A stretch of 64,000 nucleotides of DNA from Burkholderiaceae bacterium (lineage in GTDB: Bacteria; Pseudomonadota; Gammaproteobacteria; Burkholderiales; Burkholderiaceae), in NCBI GenBank assembly GCA_021166835.1, contig JAJPEN010000008.1:1-64000 (forward strand), read 5' to 3'. The notes beneath the pieces were generated by a model. It had not been told where the DNA came from. It saw only the letters and a program-made list of their open reading frames with translations, and did no database searches. Position numbers and translations under genes: made by a program. Of this stretch, positions 9,944-18,570 are shown in pieces; position 1 is the first letter of the stretch, and every line of letters starts with the position of its first letter.

Positions 9944-10890
9944 GCGCCGCGCGCGTCTTCGTCACCGGCGCCGGCGGCTACCTGGGCAGCCAGCTGGTGG
10001 CCGCGCTCGCCGCCACCGGCACCGGCGTGGTCGCGACCGACGTGCGCGAATGCCCGCCCGGGCGCCAGGTACCCGGCGTGCGCTACCTGATTGCCGACGT
10101 GCGGTCGCCCGAACTCGCCGAGGCGATGCGCGGCTGCGACGTGGTCGTCCATCTCGCTTCGATCGTCACGCCGGGTCCCGACAGCACCCGCGAACACGAG
10201 TACTCGGTCGACGTGCTCGGCACGCGCAACGTGCTCGACGCCTGCCTGGCTGCAGGCGTCGGGCGCATCGTCGTCAGCTCGAGCGGCGCCGCCTACGGCT
10301 ACCACGCCGACAACCCCGCGTGGATCACCGAAGAGCAGCCGCTGCGCGGCAACGACGAGTTCGCCTATGCGCGCCACAAGCGGCTGGTCGAGGAGATGCT
10401 CGCCCGTCACCGCGTCGAGCACCCGGAACTGGGCCAGGTGGTGTTCCGCATCGGCACGATCCTCGGCGAGACCACCCGCAACCAGATCACCGACCTGTTC
10501 GAGAAGGCCTGGCTGATCGCGATCCGCGGCTCGGACAGCCCGTTCGTCTTCGTCTGGGACCGGGACGTGGTCGGCGCGATCCTGCATGCGATCGACGGCG
10601 CGCCCGACGGCGTCTACAACCTCGCCGGCGACGGCGCGCTCAGCGTCGGGCAGATCGCCGAGCGCCTCGGCAAGCGCTGCATCGTGCTGCCGCCCTCGCT
10701 GCTGCAGGCCGCGCTCGCGCTGCTGAGGCGGCTCGGGCTCACGCAATACGGGCCCGAGCAGGTGCGCTTCCTGCGCTACCGGCCGGTGCTCGACAACACG
10801 CGGCTCAAGCACGACTTCGGCTATGCGCCGCGCCTGACCTCGGAGCAGGCCTTCGAGGTGTGGATGCACGCGCGCGGCCCCCGGAAGTGA
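9940..10890 (+). CDS. NAD-dependent epimerase/dehydratase (extended SDR)
   Basis: 316-aa extended short-chain dehydrogenase. The N-terminal Rossmann motif is VTGAGGYLGSQL. The catalytic Ser is in VSSSGAAYGYH, and the YxxxK pair is in FAYARHKRLVEE. The C-terminal substrate domain contains GVYNLAGDGALSVGQIAERLGK. Relatives act on nucleotide sugars, sterols or hydroxy acids; the substrate cannot be deduced. The ATG overlaps the transporter stop (ATGA), and its own stop overlaps the next gene (GTGA), so the three are translationally coupled. Confidence 0.87.
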   Translation: MSAARVFVTGAGGYLGSQLVAALAATGTGVVATDVRECPPGRQVPGVRYLIADVRSPELAEAMRGCDVVVHLASIVTPGPDSTREHEYSVDVLGTRNVLDACLAAGVGRIVVSSSGAAYGYHADNPAWITEEQPLRGNDEFAYARHKRLVEEMLARHRVEHPELGQVVFRIGTILGETTRNQITDLFEKAWLIAIRGSDSPFVFVWDRDVVGAILHAIDGAPDGVYNLAGDGALSVGQIAERLGKRCIVLPPSLLQAALALLRRLGLTQYGPEQVRFLRYRPVLDNTRLKHDFGYAPRLTSEQAFEVWMHARGPRK

Positions 10891-11687
10891 GCCTGCGCGA
10901 GTTCGCCGGGGCCACGGTCGTCGTCAGCGGCGCGGCGGCCGGACTCGGGCGCGCGCTGTGCGAGCGTTTCGGGCGCGCGGGCTCGCGCATCGTCGCACTC
11001 GACCTCGACGAGGCCGCGCTCGGGCGCAGCGTGGCCGCGCTGCACGCCGCCGGCATCGCCGCGGCCGGGTTCGCCTGCGACGTCGCCGACGAAGCGGCCT
11101 GCCGGCGGGCGATCGAAGCCGGCGCCGCCGGGTTCGGTGGCGTCGACCTGCTGATCTGCAACGCCGGCATCTCGCATCACGGCGAATTCGCGCGCACGCG
11201 CCCCGAGGTGATCCGCCGCGTGATGGCGGTCAACTTCCTGGGCGCGATGCATTGCACGCATGCGGCGCTGCCCCAGTTGCTCGCACGCCGCGGCATGATC
11301 GTGGCGATCTCGAGCGTGGCCGGCTTCGCGCCGCTGCTCGGCCGCACCGGCTACGCGGCCAGCAAGCACGCGCTGCACGGCTTCTTCGACAGCCTGCGCA
11401 GCGAGGTCTCGGCTGCCGGCGTGCGCGTGATGCTCGCCTGCCCGTCGTTCATCGCCACCGACATCGACCGCCGTGCACTCGACCCCGAGGGCAGGCCCTT
11501 TCGCGGCGCGAAGGCGGTCGTCGGCAGGCCCGCGACGCCCGAGGCCATCGCCGATCGGGTCTACGAGGCGGCGCGCCGCGAGCGACGGCTGCTGCTGCCG
11601 GGCGCCACCGCGCGGCTCGCCTGGTGGCTGTCGCGGCTGACACCGGCCGGCTATGCGCGCATCATGGCAGCCCGGATGCGTCCCTGA
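10887..11687 (+). CDS. SDR family NAD(P)-dependent oxidoreductase
   Basis: Classical short-chain dehydrogenase, 266 aa. The cofactor motif VSGAAAGLGRALCERFG is at the N-terminus, followed by NAG (LICNAGISHHGEF), the catalytic Ser in ISSVAGFAPLLG, and Tyr/Lys in GYAASKHALHGF. The C-terminus has a hydrophobic/Arg-rich tail (LAWWLSRLTPAGYARIMAARMRP) that could touch the membrane. I use the GTG overlapping the previous stop because it places the Rossmann motif at the normal distance from the N-terminus. No substrate can be assigned. Confidence 0.86.
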   Translation: MSLREFAGATVVVSGAAAGLGRALCERFGRAGSRIVALDLDEAALGRSVAALHAAGIAAAGFACDVADEAACRRAIEAGAAGFGGVDLLICNAGISHHGEFARTRPEVIRRVMAVNFLGAMHCTHAALPQLLARRGMIVAISSVAGFAPLLGRTGYAASKHALHGFFDSLRSEVSAAGVRVMLACPSFIATDIDRRALDPEGRPFRGAKAVVGRPATPEAIADRVYEAARRERRLLLPGATARLAWWLSRLTPAGYARIMAARMRP

Positions 11688-11743
11688 GCCCCTCCTGCAG
11701 CCGCGTCCACGCATCGAACTTTTCCCGCGCGAGCCCCTTGCCG

Positions 11744-12592
11744 ATGAACCCCGGATCGACCATCGCCGCCGAACTGATCGCGCTGCTCGAAGGCTGCGCG
11801 ACGTCCGCACCGTTTCCGCGGGTCCGCGCGCTGCACCGGCCGCGACCCGAAACGCTCGACACCCGGCGCGGAGAGTTCTGCGCGCTCGAGCTCGAAGACG
11901 GCACGCTGGGCCTCGCGTTCGTGCTGCTCGGCGACACCTGGGCGCAGTTGGGCGCGCGCGAGGCCCCCTCGGCACTGTCCGGCGTCGACGCGCTGCAGCT
12001 CGCGCGCGGCTACGCGCGCAAGGACGCCGTCGGGCGCACGCTCGGCATGGCGGCGATCAACGCGTTGACCCGCTGCGTCTTCGACCGCATCGGCTACGTC
12101 GCGCCCGACAGCGCCGATTCGATCGGCGAGCTCGATCCGCGCGCCGGCGACCACGTCGGCATGGTCGGCCTGTTCGGACCGCTGCTCGGGCGCTGCACCG
12201 AGGCCGGCGCGCGCGTCACGGTGATCGAGCTGCGTGAAGACCTCGTCGGCGAGCACGAGGGCTACCGCGTCACCCTCGACGCCGCGGAACTCGCCTCGTG
12301 CAACAAGGTGCTGTGCACCAGTTCGGTCCTGCTGAACGGCACCGCCGACCGCATCCTCGGCCATTGCACCGGCGCCGAGCGCCTGGCGATGATCGGCCCC
12401 GGTGCCGGCTGCCTGCCCGATCCGCTGTTCCGGCGCGGCGTCACCCTGTTCGGAGGCAGCTGGATCACCGACGCCGCCGCGGTGGTCGATGCGCTGCGCG
12501 CCGGCGAATCGTGGAGCGCGCACGCGCGCAAGTACGCGATCCGCCGCAACGAATACCCGGGTCTCGAACGGCTGGGAGTCCGCCGGAGTTGA
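11744..12592 (+). CDS. DUF4213/DUF364 domain protein (putative metal-chelation family)
   Basis: 282-aa soluble protein with an N-terminal DUF4213-like part (about residues 1-95, including CALELEDGTLGLAFVLLG) and a C-terminal DUF364-like part. The latter contains HVGMVGLFGPLLG, CNKVLCTSSVLLNGTADRIL and MIGPGAGCLPDPLFRRGVTLFGGSWITDA. In databases this family is called a putative heavy-metal chelation domain; no reaction is established. It follows the SDR after 56 nt on the same strand and is the last gene of the cassette. Whether it shares their function is inference. Confidence 0.75.
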   Translation: MNPGSTIAAELIALLEGCATSAPFPRVRALHRPRPETLDTRRGEFCALELEDGTLGLAFVLLGDTWAQLGAREAPSALSGVDALQLARGYARKDAVGRTLGMAAINALTRCVFDRIGYVAPDSADSIGELDPRAGDHVGMVGLFGPLLGRCTEAGARVTVIELREDLVGEHEGYRVTLDAAELASCNKVLCTSSVLLNGTADRILGHCTGAERLAMIGPGAGCLPDPLFRRGVTLFGGSWITDAAAVVDALRAGESWSAHARKYAIRRNEYPGLERLGVRRS

Positions 12593-12641
12593 ATCGAGCG
12601 GGCGCCGCCGCCGGAGTCGCAATCCGGCCGCCGCGCCGGCC

Positions 12642-12671
12642 TTGACCGGCCGACGCCCTCCGGGCTAGCCT
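12642..12671 (+). promoter_or_regulatory. Candidate sigma-70-type promoter in the 12593-12882 gap
   Basis: TTGACC (12642-12647) and TAGCCT (12666-12671) are separated by 18 bp, a reasonable high-GC betaproteobacterial promoter. It would give the downstream SMUG1-type gene a leader of about 200 nt. The rest of the 290-bp gap shows a 12-bp direct repeat (GGCATCGAAGCG, copies near 12684 and 12759) and a pyrimidine-rich stretch just before the gene. I recognise no riboswitch or RNA gene there. Confidence 0.4.
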
Positions 12672-12882
12672 TCGTCGGGAAAGGCATCGAAGCGCGCAGG
12701 CGATGCGCCGATGCCGACGGCTCCGACGGCGGGCCGGTTGCAGAAGCGCCGGGCATCGAAGCGATGCGCGGCGCGCCCCCGGACCGGCACACCCGAGGAA
12801 GGGCAGCCGCCACTCGCGGCTCATGGGGCGCGGCAACATACCCGCGCCCCTTTCTTTTCCCTTCTCCCTGCTTCCCCCAGCA

Positions 12883-13605
12883 ATGCCCTCCCCCCTGATC
12901 CAGGCCGCCCGCGAACTGTCGAAAGCCGTCTCGACCCTGCACTTCGGCCCGCCGGTCGCGCACGTCTACAACCCGCTCGACTACGCCTGGGCGCCGCACG
13001 AAGCCTGGCTGCGCCGCTATGGCACGGGGCGCAAGCGGGTGGTGTTCGTCGGCATGAATCCGGGGCCGTTCGGCATGATGCAGACCGGCGTGCCGTTCGG
13101 CGAAGTCGCCGCGGTGCGCGACTGGATGGGCGTGCAGGCGCCGGTGCGGCGCCCTGCCGACGAGCACCCGAAACGCCCGATCGAAGGCTTCGCGTGCCGC
13201 CGCTCGGAAGTGAGCGGCAAGCGCCTGTGGGGCTGGGCGGCCGCGCGTTTCGGCAGCGCCCCGGCGTTCTTCGAGCAGTGCTTCGTGGTCAACTACTGCC
13301 CGCTGGTGTTCCTCGAAGCGAGCGGGCGCAATTTCACGCCCGAGAAGCTGCCGGCGGCCGAGTTGCGGCCGCTGCAGGATGCCTGCGACGCGCACCTGCG
13401 CGCGGCGATCGCCGCGCTTCGGCCCGAATGGGCGATCGGCGTCGGGGCCTACGCGATGAAGCGGATCCAGGCGGCGCTCGGCAACGCCAGCGGCCTGCGC
13501 ATCGACCAGATCCTGCACCCGAGCCCGGCCAGCCCCGCCGCCAATCGCGGCTGGGCGGCGCAGGTCGATGCACGACTCGACGGGCTCGGCGTGTTCGCGA
13601 ATTGA
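12883..13605 (+). CDS. SMUG1-type uracil-DNA glycosylase
   Basis: Monofunctional glycosylase that removes uracil and related lesions from DNA. The SMUG1 signatures are clear. The water-activating/uracil-binding motif is GMNPGPFGMMQTGVPFGE at about residues 52-69, and the C-terminal motif HPSPASPAANRGW contains the catalytic His and the intercalating loop. The 240-aa length fits bacterial SMUG1. I chose the ATG at 12883 because upstream in-frame sequence is Arg-rich and non-protein-like. Its TGA stop sits inside the first LiuR-type palindrome, so its 3' end abuts the liu control region. Confidence 0.9.
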   Translation: MPSPLIQAARELSKAVSTLHFGPPVAHVYNPLDYAWAPHEAWLRRYGTGRKRVVFVGMNPGPFGMMQTGVPFGEVAAVRDWMGVQAPVRRPADEHPKRPIEGFACRRSEVSGKRLWGWAAARFGSAPAFFEQCFVVNYCPLVFLEASGRNFTPEKLPAAELRPLQDACDAHLRAAIAALRPEWAIGVGAYAMKRIQAALGNASGLRIDQILHPSPASPAANRGWAAQVDARLDGLGVFAN

Positions 13606-13619
13606 CGTTTACGTAAACT
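13602..13619 (+). promoter_or_regulatory. LiuR-type operator, site 1 (upstream of liuR)
   Basis: TTGACGTTTACGTAAACT is an imperfect 16-bp dyad (arms TTGACGT/ACGTAAA). It overlaps the stop codon of the glycosylase gene and lies 18 nt before the liuR ATG. It is identical to site 2 at 14034 except for one central base. MerR-family regulators of this type bind such dyads, so autoregulation is likely. Confidence 0.7.
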
Positions 13620-13637
13620 GTGCCTGAAGATGCGCGC

Positions 13638-14027
13638 ATGCCGACCTTCTCGATCAGCGAACTGGCGCGCGAATTCGACGTCACGCCGCGAACCATCCGC
13701 TTCTACGAAGACCAGGGCCTGCTCGCACCGAAGCGCGCCGGCGCCGGCGGCCGCCAGCGCGTCTACTCGCAGCGCGACCGCACGCGGCTGAAGCTCACGC
13801 TGCGCGGCAAGCGGCTCGGGCTCTCGCTGTCCGAGATCCGCGCCCTGGTCGACATGTACGAGTCGCCGTCGGACACCGCCGCGCAACTCGAGCGCTTCCT
13901 GGCGGTGCTCGCCCGGCATCGAGAGACGTTGGCGCTGCGGCTGGCCGACCTGCAGGAGACGCTGGCCGAGATCGAGGCACATGAGGCGCGCGCCCGGACG
14001 ATGCTCGAAGCACGCCGCTCCGGTTGA
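13638..14027 (+). CDS. liuR: MerR-family regulator LiuR
   Basis: 129-aa MerR-type activator/repressor. The N-terminal winged helix-turn-helix is ISELAREFDVTPRTIRFYEDQGLLAP with the second recognition element RVYSQRDRTRLKLTLRGKRLGLSLSEIR. A C-terminal dimerisation coiled coil follows. It lacks the Cys-rich metal loop of MerR/CueR, as expected for LiuR, which senses branched-chain acyl-CoA intermediates. It sits directly upstream of the liu structural genes and is flanked by two near-identical dyads. I prefer the ATG at 13638; an in-frame GTG at 13620 would add six residues and start inside the operator region. Confidence 0.88.
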   Translation: MPTFSISELAREFDVTPRTIRFYEDQGLLAPKRAGAGGRQRVYSQRDRTRLKLTLRGKRLGLSLSEIRALVDMYESPSDTAAQLERFLAVLARHRETLALRLADLQETLAEIEAHEARARTMLEARRSG

Positions 14028-14033
14028 TTGACG

Positions 14034-14051
14034 TTGACGTTAACGTAAACT
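14034..14051 (+). promoter_or_regulatory. LiuR-type operator, site 2 (upstream of the liu structural genes)
   Basis: TTGACGTTAACGTAAACT, a 16-bp dyad with a perfect ACGTTAACGT core, begins 6 nt after the liuR stop. The immediately preceding TTGACG (14028-14033) repeats the left end. A GATACC hexamer lies 19 bp downstream of the second TTGACG, the long spacing typical of MerR-controlled promoters. It should control transcription from the thioesterase remnant and liuA onward. Confidence 0.7.
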
Positions 14052-14091
14052 ACGCCCGGATACCGAGATCCTTCCCGCCGGAGCGCCCGCG

Positions 14092-14253
14092 ATGTCCCGA
14101 TCCGCCCCCGAAATGCCCACCGAACCGGGCTTCGAAGAGCGTGTACGCACGAGCTTCGGCCGGCAGCCGGCGATGACCGTGATGCCGGCGGGTACCGGTA
14201 TCCTGACGATCGAGTACAAGCTGAACTGCCTGGCGCCCGCCGTCGTCGACTGA
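14092..14253 (+). pseudogene. Remnant of a PaaI-family (hotdog) thioesterase with an internal deletion
   Basis: A 53-codon open frame directly after the LiuR operator. Its first half (FEERVRTSFGRQPAM) reads like the N-terminus of PaaI-type acyl-CoA thioesterases. Its second half ([21 protein letters not shown]) reads like the strand about 60 residues further on in the same family. The central helix and catalytic region between them are missing, and the frame stops soon after (VVD). The simplest reading is an in-frame internal deletion plus C-terminal truncation of a liu-linked thioesterase. A functional micro-protein is possible but unlikely. The join point is inferred from family memory, not from an alignment. 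Confidence 0.65.
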
Positions 14254-14293
14254 GCACGGACGCAACAACGGATTCACGCAGGAGAACCTCGCG

Positions 14294-15481
14294 ATGGTGA
14301 CGATTCCCGGCCTCCAGTTCGATCTCGGCGAGGACATCGCGATGCTGCGCGACTCGCTGCAGCAGTTCACCGCGAAGGAGATCACGCCGCGCGCGTACGA
14401 GATCGACCGCAGCGACCAGTTCCCGATGGACCTGTGGCGCAAGCTCGGCGATCTCGGTGTGCTCGGCATGACCGTCTCCGAGGAGTACGGCGGCACGAAC
14501 ATGGGCTACCTGGCGCACATCGTGGCGATGGAGGAGATCTCGCGCGGCTCGGCCTCCGTGGGCCTGTCGTATGGCGCGCACTCGAACCTGTGCGTGAACC
14601 AGATCCACCGCAACGGCACCGACGAGCAGAAACGCAAGTACCTGCCGAAGCTGGTCTCGGGCGAATGGGTCGGCGCGCTGGCGATGTCCGAGCCCAACGC
14701 CGGCTCCGACGTGGTGTCGATGAAGCTGCGCGCCGAGTTCCGCGGCGATCGCTGGATCCTGAACGGCACCAAGATGTGGATCACCAACGGCCCCGACGCC
14801 GACGTGCTGGTCGTCTACGCGAAGAACGACGTCGAGGCCGGCCCGCGCGGGATGACCGCGTTCATCGTGGAGAAGGGGTTCGAGGGATTCTCGGTCGCGC
14901 AGAAGCTCGACAAGCTCGGCATGCGCGGCAGCCACACCGGCGAGCTGGTGTTCCAGGACTGTGAAGTGCCGGCGCAGAACGTGCTCGGCGGCCTGGGCCG
15001 CGGCGTCAACGTGCTGATGAGCGGCCTGGACTTCGAGCGCGCGGTGCTCTCGGGCGGGCCGCTGGGCATCATGTCCGCCTGCATGGACGTGGTGGTCCCC
15101 TACGTGCACGAGCGCAAGCAGTTCGGCCAGCCGATCGGCGAGTTCCAGCTGATGCAGGGCAAGCTCGCCGACATGTATTCGACGATGATGGCCACGCGCG
15201 CCTACGTCTACGAAGTCGGCCGGCAGTGCGACCGCTCGCGCGCCGGGCTGGTCGACGTGCGCAGCCTGCGCAAGGATGCAGCCGGCGCGATCCTGTTCTC
15301 GGCCGAGAAGGCCACCTGGATGGCCGGCGAGGCGATCCAGTGCCTGGGCGGCAACGGCTACATCAACGACTCGCCGACCGGCCGGCTGTGGCGCGACGCG
15401 AAGCTCTACGAGATCGGCGCCGGCACCTCGGAGATCCGCCGCATGCTGATCGGCCGCGAGCTGTTCGCCGAGACGAGGTAG
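14294..15481 (+). CDS. liuA: Isovaleryl-CoA dehydrogenase
   Basis: FAD-dependent acyl-CoA dehydrogenase converting isovaleryl-CoA to 3-methylcrotonyl-CoA, the first committed step of leucine catabolism. It passes electrons to ETF. 395 aa. The FAD/acyl motifs are [16 protein letters not shown] and [17 protein letters not shown]. The catalytic base is at the isovaleryl-CoA-dehydrogenase position, E248 in [15 protein letters not shown]. The usual C-terminal Glu site of other family members reads [12 protein letters not shown]. That relocation separates it from straight-chain enzymes. An AGGAG site precedes the ATG. Confidence 0.95.
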   Translation: MVTIPGLQFDLGEDIAMLRDSLQQFTAKEITPRAYEIDRSDQFPMDLWRKLGDLGVLGMTVSEEYGGTNMGYLAHIVAMEEISRGSASVGLSYGAHSNLCVNQIHRNGTDEQKRKYLPKLVSGEWVGALAMSEPNAGSDVVSMKLRAEFRGDRWILNGTKMWITNGPDADVLVVYAKNDVEAGPRGMTAFIVEKGFEGFSVAQKLDKLGMRGSHTGELVFQDCEVPAQNVLGGLGRGVNVLMSGLDFERAVLSGGPLGIMSACMDVVVPYVHERKQFGQPIGEFQLMQGKLADMYSTMMATRAYVYEVGRQCDRSRAGLVDVRSLRKDAAGAILFSAEKATWMAGEAIQCLGGNGYINDSPTGRLWRDAKLYEIGAGTSEIRRMLIGRELFAETR

Positions 15482-15489
15482 CGAAGCCC

Positions 15490-17289
15490 GTGGACCAGCG
15501 TCCCGACAAGAGCGCGCCCGACCGCAGCGCCGATCGCCCCGCGATCATCGCCCAGGCGATCCTCGCAGGCTTCGATCGCCACTTCGGGCTCACGCGCTAC
15601 ATCGCGCAGCAGGCCAAGGCGCGCTACGAGCGCGGCGACTGGCACGGCATCCGGCGGCTTGCGCGCGACCGCATCGCCTTCTACGACCAGCGCGTGCAGG
15701 AAGCCGTCGAGCGGCTCGAATCGGAGTTCGCGCTCGGCCAGCGCGGCCAGCGCGTGGCCGACGACTGGCTGTGGCCGCGCGTCAAGCGCAGCTACGTCGC
15801 GCTGCTGGCCGACCACCACCAGCCCGAGCTCGCCGAGACCTTCTTCAATTCGGTGTGCTGCAAGATCCTGCACCGCAGCTACTTCCACAACGGCTTCATC
15901 TTCGTTCGCCCCGGAGTCTCGACCGAGTACCTCGAGGCCGACCGGCCGAGCTGGCGCGTCTACTACCCGCTCGCCGACGGCTGGCGGCCGGTGCTGCGGC
16001 AGATGATCATCGACTTCGGCCTGGCCTGTCCGTTCGTCGACATCGAGCGCGACCTTTCGCTGGTGCAGGCTGCCGCACGCGAGCACTTCCTGCCCGGCTT
16101 CGTCTATGCGGCCGACTGCCAGTTGCAGGTGCTGCGCACGCTGTTCTTCCGCAACAAGGGCGCCTACCTGATCGGCCGCTTCGTCAACGACGGCGAACTG
16201 CTGCCGTTCGCGGTGCCGATCCTGCGCGACTCGCAGGGCCGGCTGTACCTCGACACGGTGCTGTTCGGCAGCGAGCGGATCGAGGCACTGTTCAACTTCG
16301 CGCGCGCGTACTTCATGGTCGACATGGACGTGCCGTCGTCGTACGTGCGCTTCCTGACGACGCTGATGCCCACGAAGCCGGAGTCCGAGCTGTACACGAT
16401 GCTCGGGTTCCACAAGCAGGGCAAGACGCTGTTCTACCGCGACCTGCTGCAGCACCTGAAGTACTCGCACGACCACTTCGTCGTGGCCCCGGGCATCAAG
16501 GGGCTGGTGATGCTGGTGTTCACGCTGCCGTCGTTCCCGTACGTGTTCAAGGTCATCATGGACAAGCGCGGCAAGGAAGTCACCCGCGAGTTCATCAAGT
16601 CGCAGTACCAGCTGGTGAAGTTCCACGATCGCGCCGGGCGCATGGCCGACACCTGGGAATACTCCGGCGTGCCGTTCCCGAAAGACCGCATCGACGCCCG
16701 GCTGATGGCCGAACTGCGCGAATTCGCACCGTCGCAGATCGAGGAGGAAGGCGACACGATCGTCATCAGGCACCTGTACATCGAGCGCCGCATGGTGCCG
16801 CTGAACATCTACCTCGAGAAGGCCGACGACGCGCATCGCGAGCACGCGATCGTCGAGTACGGCGACGCGATCAAGCAGATGGTCGCGGCGAACATGTTTC
16901 CCGGCGACATGCTGTGGAAGAACTTCGGCATCACGCGCCAGGGCCGGGTCGTGTTCTACGACTACGACGAGGTCGCCTACATCACCGACTGCAACTTCCG
17001 TCGCATTCCGCCGCCGCGCACGCCCGAGGACGAGATGTCGGCCGAGCCCTGGTACTCGGTGGGCCCGCACGACGTCTTCCCCGAGGAGTTCGGCACCTTC
17101 CTGCTCGGCGACCCGCGCGTGCGCGAGCCGTTCATGAGGCACCACGCCGACCTGCTCGACCCCGCCTATTGGCAGGAACGTCAGCGCCGCATCCGCGAGG
17201 GCGTGCTCGACGACGTGTTCCCGTATCCCGAAACACTGCGCTTCCGCCATCGGCTGGAGGCGCAAGCCGCCGCGACCGAATCCGCATGA
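15490..17289 (+). CDS. aceK: Isocitrate dehydrogenase kinase/phosphatase AceK
   Basis: Bifunctional enzyme that phosphorylates and dephosphorylates isocitrate dehydrogenase, so controlling the branch between the TCA cycle and the glyoxylate shunt. 599 aa from a GTG start 8 nt after liuA. The regulatory N-terminal domain precedes the kinase-like domain, with APGIKGLVMLVFTLPSFPYVFKVI (ATP loop and lysine region) and WKNFGITRQGRVVFYDYDEV (catalytic/metal segment). Its place inside the liu operon makes sense because leucine yields only C2 units and acetoacetate. No aceA/aceB is in the window. Confidence 0.95.
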   Translation: MDQRPDKSAPDRSADRPAIIAQAILAGFDRHFGLTRYIAQQAKARYERGDWHGIRRLARDRIAFYDQRVQEAVERLESEFALGQRGQRVADDWLWPRVKRSYVALLADHHQPELAETFFNSVCCKILHRSYFHNGFIFVRPGVSTEYLEADRPSWRVYYPLADGWRPVLRQMIIDFGLACPFVDIERDLSLVQAAAREHFLPGFVYAADCQLQVLRTLFFRNKGAYLIGRFVNDGELLPFAVPILRDSQGRLYLDTVLFGSERIEALFNFARAYFMVDMDVPSSYVRFLTTLMPTKPESELYTMLGFHKQGKTLFYRDLLQHLKYSHDHFVVAPGIKGLVMLVFTLPSFPYVFKVIMDKRGKEVTREFIKSQYQLVKFHDRAGRMADTWEYSGVPFPKDRIDARLMAELREFAPSQIEEEGDTIVIRHLYIERRMVPLNIYLEKADDAHREHAIVEYGDAIKQMVAANMFPGDMLWKNFGITRQGRVVFYDYDEVAYITDCNFRRIPPPRTPEDEMSAEPWYSVGPHDVFPEEFGTFLLGDPRVREPFMRHHADLLDPAYWQERQRRIREGVLDDVFPYPETLRFRHRLEAQAAATESA

Positions 17290-17371
17290 GAGGCCCTCTT
17301 CGTCGACAAGCCGTCGCGGATCCCGCATCCTTGAGCCACCCCCTTTTCCGAACATCCAGCAGGAGGATTCC

Positions 17372-18568
17372 ATGAGCGATCCCATCGTCATCGTTTCGGC
17401 AGCCCGCACGCCCATCGGGGCGATGATGGGCGAACTCTCCGGGCTCGCCGGCCAGCAGCTTGGCTCGATCGCGATCCGCGCAGCGGTCGAGCGCGCGGGC
17501 CTGAAGCCCGAGCAGATCCAGGAAGTGATCATGGGCTGCGTGCTTCCCGCCGGCCAGGGCCAGGCGCCCGCGCGCCAGGCCACGCTCGGCGCGGGCCTGC
17601 CGCGCTCCACCGGCGCGACCACGATCAACAAGGTCTGCGGCTCGGGCATGAAGGCCGCGATGTTCGCGCACGACCTGCTCGTCACCGGCAGCCAGGACGT
17701 GGTCGTGGCCGGCGGCATGGAGAGCATGAGCAACGCGCCCTACCTGATGCTCAAGGGCCGCGGCGGCTACCGCTACGGCCACGCGACCGTCTTCGACCAC
17801 ATGGCGCTCGACGGCCTGGAAGACGCCTACGAGAAGACGCCCAACGGCGGCGGCAAGTCGATGGGCCAGTTCGCCGAGGATTGCGCCGCGAAGTACACCT
17901 TCACCCGCGAGCAGCAGGACGCCTACGCGATCGAGTCGACGCGCCGGGCGGTCGCCGCGAACAGCGACGGCAGCTTCGAATGGGAAATGGCGCCGGTCAC
18001 GGTCGCCGGGCGCAAGGGCGACGTGGTGATCGGCAAGGACGAATCGCCGTTCAAGGCCAATCCCGACAAGATCCCGTCGCTCAAGCCCGCGTTCCGCAAG
18101 GACGGCACGGTCACCGCCGCAACCTCCTCGTCGATTTCCGACGGCGCGGCCGCGCTGGTGCTGATGCGCGCGTCCACCGCCGAGCGGCTCGGCTGCAAGC
18201 CGCTGGCGCGGATGGTCGGCCACGCGACGCATTCGCAGGAGCCGCAGTGGTTCACCACCGCGCCCGTGGGCGCGATCGCGAAGCTCTACGAGAAGACCGG
18301 CTGGAGCACGAAGTCGGTCGACCTGTACGAGATCAACGAGGCGTTCGCGGTGGTCGCGATGGCGGCGATGAAGGAGCACGGGCTCGCTCACGACCGGGTC
18401 AACGTGCACGGCGGCGCCGTCGCGCTGGGCCACCCGATCGGCGCATCCGGCGCGCGGCTGATCGTCACGCTGATCGGCGCGATGCGCAAGCAGGGCGCGA
18501 AGAAGGGCATCGCGTCGCTGTGCATCGGCGGCGGCGAGGCGACCGCGGTCGCGATCGAGCTGCTCTGA
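17372..18568 (+). CDS. Acetyl-CoA C-acetyltransferase (thiolase)
   Basis: Degradative/biosynthetic thiolase of 398 aa that interconverts acetoacetyl-CoA and two acetyl-CoA. The acyl-accepting cysteine is C89 in [11 protein letters not shown]. The His motifs are [11 protein letters not shown] and [16 protein letters not shown], and the C-terminal proton-shuttle Cys is in [18 protein letters not shown] ribosome-binding site lies upstream. In the liu operon it can cleave acetoacetyl-CoA formed from the acetoacetate released by LiuE, once a CoA-transferase (not seen here) has activated it. Confidence 0.94.
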   Translation: MSDPIVIVSAARTPIGAMMGELSGLAGQQLGSIAIRAAVERAGLKPEQIQEVIMGCVLPAGQGQAPARQATLGAGLPRSTGATTINKVCGSGMKAAMFAHDLLVTGSQDVVVAGGMESMSNAPYLMLKGRGGYRYGHATVFDHMALDGLEDAYEKTPNGGGKSMGQFAEDCAAKYTFTREQQDAYAIESTRRAVAANSDGSFEWEMAPVTVAGRKGDVVIGKDESPFKANPDKIPSLKPAFRKDGTVTAATSSSISDGAAALVLMRASTAERLGCKPLARMVGHATHSQEPQWFTTAPVGAIAKLYEKTGWSTKSVDLYEINEAFAVVAMAAMKEHGLAHDRVNVHGGAVALGHPIGASGARLIVTLIGAMRKQGAKKGIASLCIGGGEATAVAIELL

Positions 18569-18570
18569 CG

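Noticed and set aside
12593..12882. Possible riboswitch or small RNA in the leader of the SMUG1-type gene
   Set aside because: I compared it by eye with cobalamin, thiamine and other common riboswitch cores and found only isolated short matches in the wrong order. Only a weak promoter and a direct repeat can be supported.
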